NCBI GenBank assembly: GCA_041391505.1
Contig: JAWKNW010000031.1
Span: 1-60,092 of the forward strand
Reading direction: 5' to 3'
Source of the DNA: Rhodothermales bacterium
GTDB lineage: Bacteria > Bacteroidota > Rhodothermia > Rhodothermales > JAHQVL01
DNA length: 60,092 nt
Positions 1 to 7,446 of this stretch are shown one piece after another. Below the pieces are notes generated by a model. That model searched no databases. It was not told the origin of the DNA and saw only the letters and a list, made by a program, of their open reading frames with translations. The position numbers were made by a program, and so were the translations under genes. How positions within the stretch are numbered: the first letter of the stretch is position 1; every line of letters starts with the position of its first letter.

Positions 1-402
1 GGACTCGACGGCGGGACGGCGCTGAACGGCCAGTTCGGGCTCAACGCCACGTTCCAGAACGACGCCGAGCGGCGCAACGGGAGCGTCCAGTCGGATCTCC
101 TCCGGGGCAACATGACCGCCATCATCGTGGCGGTCGACTCGCTTTCGGGCAACCTCGTCGTGCAGGGCGAACGCAGCCTGAACGTCAACGGCGAGACGCA
201 TCTCATGGAGGTGCGCGGCATGGTCCGACCGTTCGACATCCAGGGCGACAACTCCGTCCTCTCCTATCAGCTTGCTAACGCGAACATCGTGTACAAGCGC
301 GCCGGCGGCGTCAAACGCGCCCTGCTCGGCCCCGGCGCGCTGACCGGGCTGGCGACCATCGTCGCCATCGGCGCGGCGGCCTACGTGGGCATATCCAATT
401 AA
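1..402 (+). CDS. flgH: Flagellar L-ring protein FlgH, 3' part
   Basis: FlgH is the outer-membrane lipoprotein that forms the L-ring around the flagellar rod, paired with the FlgI P-ring. The frame is open from base 1 to the TAA at 400-402 (133 codons), so the start and lipoprotein signal lie outside the window. The visible part carries the family C-terminal core: LSGNLVVQGER, then NGETHLMEVRG, then VRPFDIQGDNSVLS and LANANIVYKR. After this core the protein ends with about 22 mostly Gly/Ala/Leu/Ile residues (bases about 334-399) that look membrane-compatible, whereas known FlgH proteins usually end in a short polar tail. It lies 30 bp before flgI, probably in the same operon. The family call is secure; the role of the hydrophobic tail is unknown. 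Confidence 0.93.
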   Translation, partial: GLDGGTALNGQFGLNATFQNDAERRNGSVQSDLLRGNMTAIIVAVDSLSGNLVVQGERSLNVNGETHLMEVRGMVRPFDIQGDNSVLSYQLANANIVYKRAGGVKRALLGPGALTGLATIVAIGAAAYVGISN

Positions 403-432
403 GGCTTCATCCTCTACAATCACGGATCTGGC

Positions 433-1587
433 ATGGAAACGACCATCAGAATGAGCCGCAGCAAAGCCTGCACGGCGGATCTCTGGGCGATGTTCGCCGT
501 GCTCGCCCTGCTGGCGAGCCCCGCGTTCGCGCAGAACGCCGGCGAAGTGCGGCTCAAGGATCTCGTCTCGATCGAGTCCAAGTCCCCCACGCAGCTGACC
601 GGCTACGGCCTGGTGGTGGGCCTCGACCGGACCGGCGACCGCGCCCGCGGCGAACGCGGGTCGCCGCATACGATCCGGAGCATCGCGAACATGCTGCAGC
701 GGTTCGGCATCACCGTCGACCCCGAGCAGCTGGCCTCGCGCAACGCGGCGGCGGTCATCGTGACGACCACGCTCGATCCGTTCAGCAGTCCGGGAAGCCT
801 GATCGACGCGACCGTGTCCGCCATCGGCGACGCGACGTCGCTCTCCGGCGGAATCCTGATCCAGACGCCGCTCCAGAACCCGGTCACGGGCGAGGTCTTC
901 GCGACGGCGCAGGGTCCGGTGTCCACGGGCGCCGTGCTGGCGTCGAGCCTCGGCTCGTCCGTCAAGATCAACCATACCAATACGGGGCGCATCCCCAACG
1001 GCGCGCTCGTATCCCGGCAGGTGCCGCTGAATTTCGCGAACCGGACCGACATCGGCCTGATCGTCAAGGAGCCCGACTTCACCAACGCCACGCGCGTGGC
1101 CGACGTGATCAACGGCCTCTACGCCGGCGCCGCGACGGTGGAGCACGCCGGCCTCGTCCGCGTGGCGATGCCGCAGAACGTGACGGGCGTGCCGGCGCTG
1201 ATGGCGTCGCTCGAAGACCTCCGCATCGCCGTCGACGTGCCGGCGCGGCTGGTGGTGAACGAGCGGTCGGGCATCATCGTCGCCGGCGGCAACGTCCGCA
1301 TCAGCGAGGTGATGCTGACCTACGGCAGCATCGTCATCTCCACGCAGGCGGACCCGTTCGTCTCGCAGCCGAATCCGCTCGCCCAGGGCGAAACCGTCCA
1401 GGGCGCGGCCGGCACCGCCAATATCGAGGAAAGCGGCACCCGATCGGTCGTCCTGGCGCCCAACGCCGACGTCAACCAGCTCGCCGCCGCCCTGAACGAC
1501 CTCGGCCTCACGGCCCGCGACGTCATCGGCATCTTCCAGGCCATCGAACGCGCCGGCGCCCTCCAGGGCGAGCTGATCATTCTATAG
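433..1587 (+). CDS. flgI: Flagellar P-ring protein FlgI
   Basis: FlgI forms the periplasmic P-ring bushing around the rod at the peptidoglycan. The 384-residue product has the usual family length. A Sec signal peptide is visible, with a hydrophobic stretch at residues 18-30 and an AFA-Q cleavage site near residue 33. The mature N-terminus reads VRLKDLVSIESK and continues with LTGYGLVVGLDRTGD, the family signature, and the C-terminus includes LGLTARDVIGIFQAIERAGAL. Two in-frame ATG codons (433 and 451) can start it; both leave a working signal peptide, and 433 is used here. It follows flgH closely and is followed by a 145-bp gap with heptamer repeats before flgJ. Its assembly chaperone gene flgA is not in the window. 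Confidence 0.97.
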   Translation: METTIRMSRSKACTADLWAMFAVLALLASPAFAQNAGEVRLKDLVSIESKSPTQLTGYGLVVGLDRTGDRARGERGSPHTIRSIANMLQRFGITVDPEQLASRNAAAVIVTTTLDPFSSPGSLIDATVSAIGDATSLSGGILIQTPLQNPVTGEVFATAQGPVSTGAVLASSLGSSVKINHTNTGRIPNGALVSRQVPLNFANRTDIGLIVKEPDFTNATRVADVINGLYAGAATVEHAGLVRVAMPQNVTGVPALMASLEDLRIAVDVPARLVVNERSGIIVAGGNVRISEVMLTYGSIVISTQADPFVSQPNPLAQGETVQGAAGTANIEESGTRSVVLAPNADVNQLAAALNDLGLTARDVIGIFQAIERAGALQGELIIL

Positions 1588-1740
1588 GTTCAAGGTTTGA
1601 GGTTCAAGGATTAAGGGATCTGAAGGCTGTGGGGCAGCGCCATTCTCCGTGAGCGGCTATCTCCCACGTCTCCCCTATCTCCAAGACCCTCATCTACAAG
1701 CCCTTAAACCTGACAACCTTGAACCTTGAACCTTGAACCC
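1587..1740. repeat. Inverted pair of heptamer arrays between flgI and flgJ
   Basis: From 1587 four heptamers follow in phase (GGTTCAA, GGTTTGA, GGTTCAA, GGATTAA). From 1704 the complementary array appears (TTAAACC, an 8-base unit, then TTGAACC three times to 1739). The arms are inverted relative to each other and could pair into a long stem around about 85 bases with no recognisable gene. The last units overlap possible start codons of flgJ. Function unknown. Confidence 0.8.
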
Positions 1741-1747
1741 TTTCCCC

Positions 1748-2110
1748 GTGTCCATCTCTCCCCTTTCCGATACGCCGGGCGCCGGGCTCAACCCGGATCT
1801 GCTCCGGAAGTCCGCCGACCCTGAGGAGGCGGCGAAGGCCTTCGAACAGGTGCTGGTCCAGCAATTCGTCAAGACGCTGACCGACCCGCTGTTCAAGACC
1901 GGCCTCAGCGGCGACGAGGCGCCCGGGTGGATGAAAGCCTACGGCGACACCCAGCGCTCGATGCTGACCGACATCCTGACCGAGCACCTGGTCGAGCAAA
2001 AGACGTTCGGCCTCTCCGATCTCCTTCTCACGCAGTGGCAGCGTCAGATGGGCGCCGTGGATCCCTCCGGGGATGCCCCGGAGCCGGCTGCGCCGCCCGT
2101 TGAACCGTAA
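1748..2110 (+). CDS. flgJ: Rod-binding protein FlgJ, single-domain form
   Basis: This 120-residue protein matches the N-terminal rod-binding (rod cap) domain of FlgJ: DPEEAAKAFEQVLVQQFVKTL at the start and the YGDTQRSMLTDILTEHLV helix later. FlgJ helps rod subunits assemble in the periplasm. The C-terminal muramidase or glucosaminidase domain of enterobacterial FlgJ is missing, a form common in other phyla, so a separate enzyme must open the wall. No signal peptide is seen, as expected for a protein exported by the flagellar apparatus. The start is uncertain: GTG at 1748 is chosen, because the longer option (TTG at 1733) lies inside the heptamer repeat and no ribosome binding site supports it. 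The next gene, flgN, begins 6 bp after the stop. Confidence 0.85.
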   Translation: MSISPLSDTPGAGLNPDLLRKSADPEEAAKAFEQVLVQQFVKTLTDPLFKTGLSGDEAPGWMKAYGDTQRSMLTDILTEHLVEQKTFGLSDLLLTQWQRQMGAVDPSGDAPEPAAPPVEP

Positions 2111-2116
2111 ACGACC

Positions 2117-2671
2117 ATGGAAACGCCCCATCCTCCCGAAGCCCCTTCACTGCCCGAGCAGGCGCGGTGGCTCGCCGAAAAACTCGACGAAGAGCGCAGC
2201 GCCCTGCAGGCGCTCGAAGCGAGCATCGAATCGCAAATGGTAGCCCTGCGCGCCCGGGAATCGGCCGAGGTGCGGGAGTCGACGATCTCGGCCAACGAGC
2301 GGCTGCACGTCCTCACGCGGCTCCATGAGGAGCAGGAAGCGATGCTCGCCGGCATCGCCGCCACCATCGGCTGGGAGGGGCAGCCCGCTACGATCCGGGC
2401 CGTCGCTGACCACCTCGAACGCGAGATCGGCGACCACGAAACGGCGCAGCGGCTCCGAGCAAGCCGCACTTCGCTAATGGAGCTGGCGGCGGAAACGAAA
2501 GAGAAAAGCGAAGAACTGGCCTATACGCTTCAGTATGCGCTGCACCTCGGCAAAGAACTCATCCAGACCGTCCAGTCCGTGCACCAGCCCGAGCCGGTGT
2601 CCCTGTATACGCCGCGGGGCAAGACGACCATCGGCGGCAAATCCCGCCCCATCGTCAACCGGATGGGCTAG
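2117..2671 (+). CDS. flgN: FlgN-like export chaperone for hook-associated proteins
   Basis: FlgN chaperones bind FlgK and FlgL in the cytoplasm and deliver them to the export gate. The 184-residue product is almost wholly helical, with long heptad-like stretches at about residues 17-55, 60-80 and 110-155. It ends in a flexible tail with LYTPRGKT, resembling the Y-x-x-x-G motif near the end of FlgN proteins. Sequence conservation in this family is low, so the call rests on length, helical pattern, tail motif and position directly before flgK and flgL, its expected clients. It starts with ATG 6 bp after flgJ and ends 44 bp before flgK. Confidence 0.75.
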   Translation: METPHPPEAPSLPEQARWLAEKLDEERSALQALEASIESQMVALRARESAEVRESTISANERLHVLTRLHEEQEAMLAGIAATIGWEGQPATIRAVADHLEREIGDHETAQRLRASRTSLMELAAETKEKSEELAYTLQYALHLGKELIQTVQSVHQPEPVSLYTPRGKTTIGGKSRPIVNRMG

Positions 2672-2715
2672 CGCCTGAATCGCGCAGCTCCGTTTTTTTC
2701 CAGCCCAAGGTAATC

Positions 2716-4116
2716 ATGAGCATCAATCAGCTTATCGAGCTCACGCGGAGATCCTTCCGCACGACGAGCGCCGTCATCAACACGATCGGCCAGAACATCG
2801 CCAACGAAAACACGGAAGGCTTCTCCCGCCGGCGGGTCTCCCTCGAATCGGCGTCCATCGCCAGCCCGGGCGTGCAGGTCGTCACCCCGATGGGCACGTC
2901 GACCGGCATCGGCGTTTCGATCGGCGACATTGACCGGGTGCGGGATCAGGTCCTCGCCGCGGCGACCTGGGAGGCCAACGCCGGCCTCGGCGCCTCGGAT
3001 GAAGAGGCCCGCATCCTCAGCGCCCTCGAAAACCTCTTCCCCGTCAACAGCGACGCCTCGCTGACGAACCAGCTCAGCCGGTTCTGGGACGGATGGAGCG
3101 ATGTGGCCGACACACCAACGAGCCTTTCGGCGCGCGTGGCGCTCATCAACCGGGCCCAGAGCCTGACGCTGACCCTGAACCGCATCTCGACGGACATCGA
3201 CCGGCTCCAGGACGACAGCATCGCCCAGCTCTCGCAGACGGTCGTCGACTTCAACTTCCGGCTCGACGAAATCGGCCGGCTCAACCAGCGCATCGCCACG
3301 GGCCGCGCGGCCAACGCGCCCGATCTGGCCGGCGAGGACCGCCGGGACCAGCTCGTGAAAGAACTCTCCGAGATGGCGCCCCTGCAGATCCAGCTCGACG
3401 ACCAGGGCATGTATAACGTCACGATCGGCGGCATGGTCGTCGTCCAGGGCGACACGGTGGAACACCTTGATCTCGACACGACCGGCGTGCTCCCGACGCT
3501 GACGTTCGAAAGCTCCGGCATCTCCTTCAACCCGACGCCCGGCGACGACGGCCGGCTCGGTGCGCTGATGCGCGCCCTGACCGTCGCCTATCCCGACGCG
3601 CGCCAGCAGCTGGACGACCTCGCGAGCACCCTCGTGGATCGCATCAACACACTCCACAGCAACGGCTTCGGGCTCGACGGGAATACCGGACTCAACTTTT
3701 TCGATCCGGCCGGCGTGACCGCCGGCACCATCGCGCTGTCCACCGATATCGCCGATCCCCGATCGATCGCCGCGTCGGACGACCCGGACCCGACGGTCCT
3801 CAGCGACAACGACACCGCGCTCGCCATCCTGGCGGAACGCACCGTGGACCAGGCCCCGCTCGGGGATGTGTCGTTCGAGGAACACGCCATCAACATGACC
3901 AGCGAGATCGGCGCCCAGGTCCAGCGCGCCAACGATCAGTACGAGGGGCACCTGGCGGTCGTCAACTACCTCGGCGCCCTCGAACGCGGCGTCTCGGCCG
4001 TTTCGATCAACGAGGAGCTGTCCAACCTGATCCTCTACCAGCAAACGTTCGCGGCGGCGGCGCGCGTGCTCAGCACGGCCCAGTCGATGATGGATACGCT
4101 GTTGTCGCTCCCGTGA
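2716..4116 (+). CDS. flgK: Hook-associated protein FlgK (HAP1)
   Basis: FlgK is the first junction protein between hook and filament and is exported after the hook is complete. The 466-residue protein begins with the rod/hook-family N-terminal helix (NTIGQNIANENTEGFSRRRV, about residues 22-41). It ends with the matching C-terminal coiled-coil region, including VSINEELSNLILYQQTFAAAARVLS and MMDTLLSL. The central part is shorter than in enterobacterial FlgK (about 550 residues), implying a smaller variable domain. The ATG at 2716 is the only start that keeps the N-terminal helix intact. It lies between its chaperone flgN and flgL and is probably cotranscribed with both. Confidence 0.95.
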   Translation: MSINQLIELTRRSFRTTSAVINTIGQNIANENTEGFSRRRVSLESASIASPGVQVVTPMGTSTGIGVSIGDIDRVRDQVLAAATWEANAGLGASDEEARILSALENLFPVNSDASLTNQLSRFWDGWSDVADTPTSLSARVALINRAQSLTLTLNRISTDIDRLQDDSIAQLSQTVVDFNFRLDEIGRLNQRIATGRAANAPDLAGEDRRDQLVKELSEMAPLQIQLDDQGMYNVTIGGMVVVQGDTVEHLDLDTTGVLPTLTFESSGISFNPTPGDDGRLGALMRALTVAYPDARQQLDDLASTLVDRINTLHSNGFGLDGNTGLNFFDPAGVTAGTIALSTDIADPRSIAASDDPDPTVLSDNDTALAILAERTVDQAPLGDVSFEEHAINMTSEIGAQVQRANDQYEGHLAVVNYLGALERGVSAVSINEELSNLILYQQTFAAAARVLSTAQSMMDTLLSLP

Positions 4117-4162
4117 CGGCTGTCTCGCCGCTCCACCACTTCATCTCAACCATTCGTACGTC

Positions 4163-5110
4163 ATGAGCATGGAATCCAGCGCGGTATCCCGCGCGATGAG
4201 CCTTTCGAGCGTGGCCTTTCAGGGGACGCTGCTCAACAAACAGCGCGAACTATCGGTGGCCCAGGAGCAGCTCGCGTCGGGCCTTCGGATCAACCGCGCC
4301 TCCGACGACGCCGCGGGGTACGCCCGGGCGCGCCAGTTCGAGCAATTGCAGAACCGGTACGACCAGTACGAACGGACGATGTCGGTCGCCCGGAGCTGGA
4401 TCGATCATACGCAGGCCAACCTCGAGGGCCTCTCGAACCTGTTTTCGGAGGCCTATCAGAGCAGCGTGGGCGCGGCGAACGAGACGCTCGACCAGGGCGA
4501 GCGCGACGCCATCGCGACGCTCATCGACACGCTGAAGGAGAGCACGATCGACCTGCTCAACGAGCAGGTGGACGACGAATACCTCTACGCCGGCACGCGG
4601 TCGACGGTAAAGCCGTTTGCCGTCGACCCCATCGACCCGACGGCGGACGGCGCGGGCGTCGTCTACTACGGGAACGACCAGCCGCGGCCCCGGGCCATCG
4701 GCCCCGAAACGACGCTGGACGTCGCGGTCAGCGGCACGCAGGTCTTCAACGTCGATCGCGACGGCGACGGCACGGCGGACTACACCCTGACGGAGGCGCT
4801 GCAGAACCTGTCCGACGCCCTGCGCGCCAACGACACGGTGGCGATCGCCCAGAATGTGGAGGTGGTCAAGGGCGCCATGGACCATATCGTGGAGCTCGCG
4901 GCCGAGGTGGGGACGAAGGGCAACAAACTGACGCTGGCGGAAAACCAGCTGATCGATGCCGGCGTGACCGTGGCGCAACACCGCTCCACGATCGAGGACG
5001 CCGATTTTGCCGAGACGATCATTACGCTCCAGAAGGCGCAGGCCGACTTGCAGAATTCGCTGCAGGTCGCCAGCCGCGTACTCGACCTCTCGCTTCTCAA
5101 CTACATCTAA
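4163..5110 (+). CDS. flgL: Hook-associated protein FlgL (HAP3)
   Basis: FlgL is the second junction protein, placed between FlgK and the filament. The 315-residue product has the flagellin-like N-terminal helices (ELSVAQEQLASGLRINRASDDA, about residues 28-49) and the C-terminal partner helix (ADFAETIITLQKAQADLQNSLQVASRVLDLSLLNYI). This pattern with a short middle region separates FlgL from flagellin, as does the motif EYLYAGTRSTVKPF, typical of FlgL. It starts 46 bp after flgK, and the next gene begins 13 bp after its stop. The two flagellin genes sit about 1.3 kb downstream, after a terminator. Confidence 0.95.
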   Translation: MSMESSAVSRAMSLSSVAFQGTLLNKQRELSVAQEQLASGLRINRASDDAAGYARARQFEQLQNRYDQYERTMSVARSWIDHTQANLEGLSNLFSEAYQSSVGAANETLDQGERDAIATLIDTLKESTIDLLNEQVDDEYLYAGTRSTVKPFAVDPIDPTADGAGVVYYGNDQPRPRAIGPETTLDVAVSGTQVFNVDRDGDGTADYTLTEALQNLSDALRANDTVAIAQNVEVVKGAMDHIVELAAEVGTKGNKLTLAENQLIDAGVTVAQHRSTIEDADFAETIITLQKAQADLQNSLQVASRVLDLSLLNYI

Positions 5111-5123
5111 ACGCCGAACGAAC

Positions 5124-5975
5124 ATGGCTTCTTCTTTTTCCCTGTCCTCGAATCAATCGTTTCTGTCGGCGTATCGCCTCCCCGCGCTGGCGCTGCCGGA
5201 ACCCGCGAGGCTGCCGGCGGCCGCGAACGAGGTGTTGCCGGCCATCATGCATCGCGAGGCGGATCCGAGGAGCCTGTCGCTGCGGGTGATCCTGGGCGAC
5301 CAGAGCACGTTGCCCAACGAAGAGCAGGCGGCCCTCCATATGGCGCTGGCGGCTTCGTTTCATCAGGCCGGCGACTACCGGAAGGCACGCCGGCACGCGG
5401 AGCAGTCCATCGCGCAATACGGCAAGCAATGGGCCTCGCACCGCATCATCGTCGATGCCCTGATGGCCCAGCAGCTCTTCGACGAGGCGTTCGCGCACTT
5501 CCTGGCGGTCAAACCGCCGGCCCGGCCCGCGGCCTGGGACCATGCCCTGACGGAACAGGAATGGAAGCTTTGCGGCGCGGCCTGCGCCTGGCGGCTCAAA
5601 GGCTGGGACGACGTCGCCCGCCTGATCGACGAGGCCTTCCCGAGCGGGTTGACGACGATGCCCATCGGGTTGCTCGAGGATTATTTCCGGCTCACGCTCT
5701 ACCGCAACCAGCCCGACGAGGCCGGCCGCGTGGCGGCCATCCTGATGGCGACGCATACGCTCGAATTCAACGACGCGCTGTTGCAGACGCTCGTCCAGCA
5801 GGGCTGGACGCAGCAGGCGCTGCCGCTGTATCGCAACGCCTACACGCAGGATCCCCGGAATCAGCTCCTGCGCCGGCGTCTGGTGGCCCTGTGCATCCGC
5901 GAGGGCAAGATCGAGGAGGCGCGCCGCCTCACGGCGCCGGGGGCGCTGGACATGAACGCGCGCGCGAACTCCTGA
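5124..5975 (+). CDS. TPR-repeat protein of the flgK-flgL operon
   Basis: This 283-residue protein has no recognised enzymatic motif. It contains helical pairs of the tetratricopeptide type: AALHMALAASFHQAGDYRKARRHAEQSI (about residues 68-95), then HRIIVDALMAQQLFDEAFAHFL, and a C-terminal pair around WTQQALPLYRNAYTQDPRNQLLRRRL. No signal peptide or membrane segment is visible, so it is probably cytoplasmic. The ATG at 5124 is chosen because it lies 13 bp after flgL and an upstream extension would run back inside flgL. Position suggests a role in flagellar assembly, perhaps as a chaperone or scaffold, but that is inference. A second TPR protein is encoded with the glycosyltransferase at 8405-10117. 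A terminator at 6038-6070 closes this operon. Confidence 0.8.
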   Translation: MASSFSLSSNQSFLSAYRLPALALPEPARLPAAANEVLPAIMHREADPRSLSLRVILGDQSTLPNEEQAALHMALAASFHQAGDYRKARRHAEQSIAQYGKQWASHRIIVDALMAQQLFDEAFAHFLAVKPPARPAAWDHALTEQEWKLCGAACAWRLKGWDDVARLIDEAFPSGLTTMPIGLLEDYFRLTLYRNQPDEAGRVAAILMATHTLEFNDALLQTLVQQGWTQQALPLYRNAYTQDPRNQLLRRRLVALCIREGKIEEARRLTAPGALDMNARANS

Positions 5976-6037
5976 ACGACGGACCGAACGCAGGATAACG
6001 GTCCGGGGACCCTCCCCCGGCCCGAGCAGCAACCGGC

Positions 6038-6070
6038 AAGGCCGGCGCACCATGTGCGTCGGCCTTTTTT
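6038..6070 (+). terminator. Intrinsic terminator after the flgK-flgL-TPR operon
   Basis: A GC-rich stem is formed by AAGGCCG plus CGCAC, pairing with GTGCG plus CGGCCTT around a CAT loop, followed directly by a run of T to 6070. It separates the hook-junction operon from the flagellin genes. Confidence 0.88.
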
Positions 6071-6393
6071 CGTGACCGCACCGCCTGGAGCGCCTAGGGT
6101 CTTGCAGCCTCAGGAAGCCGGCCTGAGCGCCTCGCGGGCGCCGGCGTGGATGCGGGGCCAGGGAACGCCCTTCCCGCTCCTGCTTGCCGCTGGAGGGCAC
6201 GCTATGGCGTGACGCGAACCGGGGGAGACGCGCCCCGAATCCCGCCGGCTATCGGGGGCGGCGCGAGGACTTCCGCATCTGCTCAATCATTTTTGTAAGC
6301 ATCGCCTTAAGGCACCTCAGCGCCCGACGATACAGGCTCTAGAATGATCTTACATGCCAGAACCGAACCATAAACCAACCCAGAAAAAACACC
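6071..6393 (+). other. Flagellin upstream region
   Basis: This 323-bp stretch holds no convincing gene. Its 3' part carries the sigma-28-type promoter listed at 6307-6333, followed by an A-rich leader of about 55 bases and no clear Shine-Dalgarno sequence before the flagellin ATG. The 5' part is GC-rich with imperfect dyads around 6218-6262 and nothing recognisable. Confidence 0.6.
6307..6333 (+). promoter_or_regulatory. Sigma-28-type promoter of the first flagellin gene
   Basis: TTAA at 6307-6310, a 15-base spacer, and GACGATAC at 6326-6333 match the motility sigma form TAAA-N15-GCCGATAA. The same TTAA-N15-GNCGATAC arrangement recurs at other late genes in the window. Predicted transcription start is near 6340, about 54 bases before the ATG. 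Confidence 0.75.
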
Positions 6394-7227
6394 ATGGGAG
6401 CATTTGGAGATCTGTCTCGAATTAACACCAACGTCCAGTCTCTTGGCGCGTTGAATCAGTTGAACCGCACCAACATGAGCCTCGGTGTCCGTCAGCTTCG
6501 GCTGGCCAGCGGCAGCCGAATCAATCGTGCGGAGGACGACGCTGCGGGGTATTCGATCTCGAAGAAACTCGGAGCCCGTCTGCGGGGCCAGGCCCAGGCG
6601 CTTGCCAACATCGGCGATGCGAAGAGCATGCTGACCGTTGCGGAAGGCGCCCTCAACACCATCATGGACATCCTGGCCACGATGAAGGAAAAAGTCATCC
6701 AGGGCGCGAACGACACGCTTGGAAGCGAAGAGCGAGCCCTGGTCAAAACCCAGCTGAACAGCCTGTCGACGGAAATCAACTCCGTCATCAGCAGCGCATT
6801 GTTCCTGAGCCGGGGCATCTTCACCTCGAGCGCGCTGACCTTCATGGTCGGACCGACCAGCAATCACCTCTTCCAGGTGACGGTTGGCGCCATCTCGGCG
6901 AACGGTCTGGGCGTAGCCTCGACGAGCCTGAGCGTACGTTCGGCCACCTCGGCCGCATCGTCTCTGGGCGGCATCGACCGCGGCATCCAGACGATCGCGA
7001 GCATCATGGCCGGCCTGGGTAACTCCCAGCTCGCGCTCAGCTTCAAGGAAGAAAACCTTTCGACCTCGATCATCAACAACGAATCGGCGAAGAGCCGCAT
7101 CTCGGACGCGGATTTCGCCAAGGAACAGATGGAAATCGCCAAGCTGCAGATCCTGCAGCAGACCGGCGTGAGCGCACTGGTCAACGCCAACGTGGCGCCC
7201 CAGTCGATCCTCCAGCTGCTCCAGTAG
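6394..7227 (+). CDS. fliC: Flagellin, paralogue 1
   Basis: Filament subunit of 277 residues. The N-terminal D0/D1 helices are clear (INTNVQSLGALNQLNRTN, LASGSRINRAEDDAAGYSI, about residues 10-55), followed by ALANIGDAKSMLTVAEGAL. The C-terminal partner helix is SDADFAKEQMEIAKLQILQQTGVSAL. It is short beside enterobacterial flagellin (about 500 residues), so the surface-exposed D2/D3 domains are essentially absent. It is strongly similar to paralogue 2 throughout. Codon use appears less GC-biased than in neighbouring genes, as often seen for very highly expressed genes. It is preceded by a good sigma-28 promoter. A TTCG-capped hairpin follows the stop but has no T-tract, so readthrough into paralogue 2 is possible. 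Confidence 0.97.
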   Translation: MGAFGDLSRINTNVQSLGALNQLNRTNMSLGVRQLRLASGSRINRAEDDAAGYSISKKLGARLRGQAQALANIGDAKSMLTVAEGALNTIMDILATMKEKVIQGANDTLGSEERALVKTQLNSLSTEINSVISSALFLSRGIFTSSALTFMVGPTSNHLFQVTVGAISANGLGVASTSLSVRSATSAASSLGGIDRGIQTIASIMAGLGNSQLALSFKEENLSTSIINNESAKSRISDADFAKEQMEIAKLQILQQTGVSALVNANVAPQSILQLLQ

Positions 7228-7244
7228 TCGGATGAAACGAGAAA

Positions 7245-7262
7245 GGCGGCCTTCGGGCCGCC
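7245..7262 (+). promoter_or_regulatory. GC-rich hairpin between the two flagellin genes
   Basis: GGCGGCC at 7245-7251 and GGCCGCC at 7256-7262 pair perfectly around a TTCG tetraloop. No T-run follows, so this looks more like an mRNA-stabilising or processing structure than a terminator. Confidence 0.6.
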
Positions 7263-7434
7263 GACTCAGAAATCAACCCCAGGGACCCGCTTCCAGACGC
7301 CATCGCCATACTCGCAAACCGTGGCCGGCCGAAGGAAGCACCAGGACCCAAGTACATAAAATAAGCGAGTTCGGGGCAGTGCTCGCACCACCACCCCGAA
7401 CCCTTCTCACTCCACGCCAATAACCAACACAAAC

Positions 7435-7443
7435 GGAGGAAGG
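7435..7443 (+). promoter_or_regulatory. Strong Shine-Dalgarno sequence of flagellin 2
   Basis: GGAGGAAGG lies just before the ATG at 7447, with the GGAGG core 7 bases upstream. Most genes in this window, including flagellin 1, have no comparable site, so this suggests unusually strong translation of paralogue 2. Confidence 0.8.
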
Positions 7444-7446
7444 ATC

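Noticed and set aside
7372..7387. Sigma-54-like site before flagellin 2 (CGGGGCA, four bases, TCGCA).
   Set aside because: Only 7 of 12 positions match and the minus-24 block is poor, though GG and GC spacing is correct.
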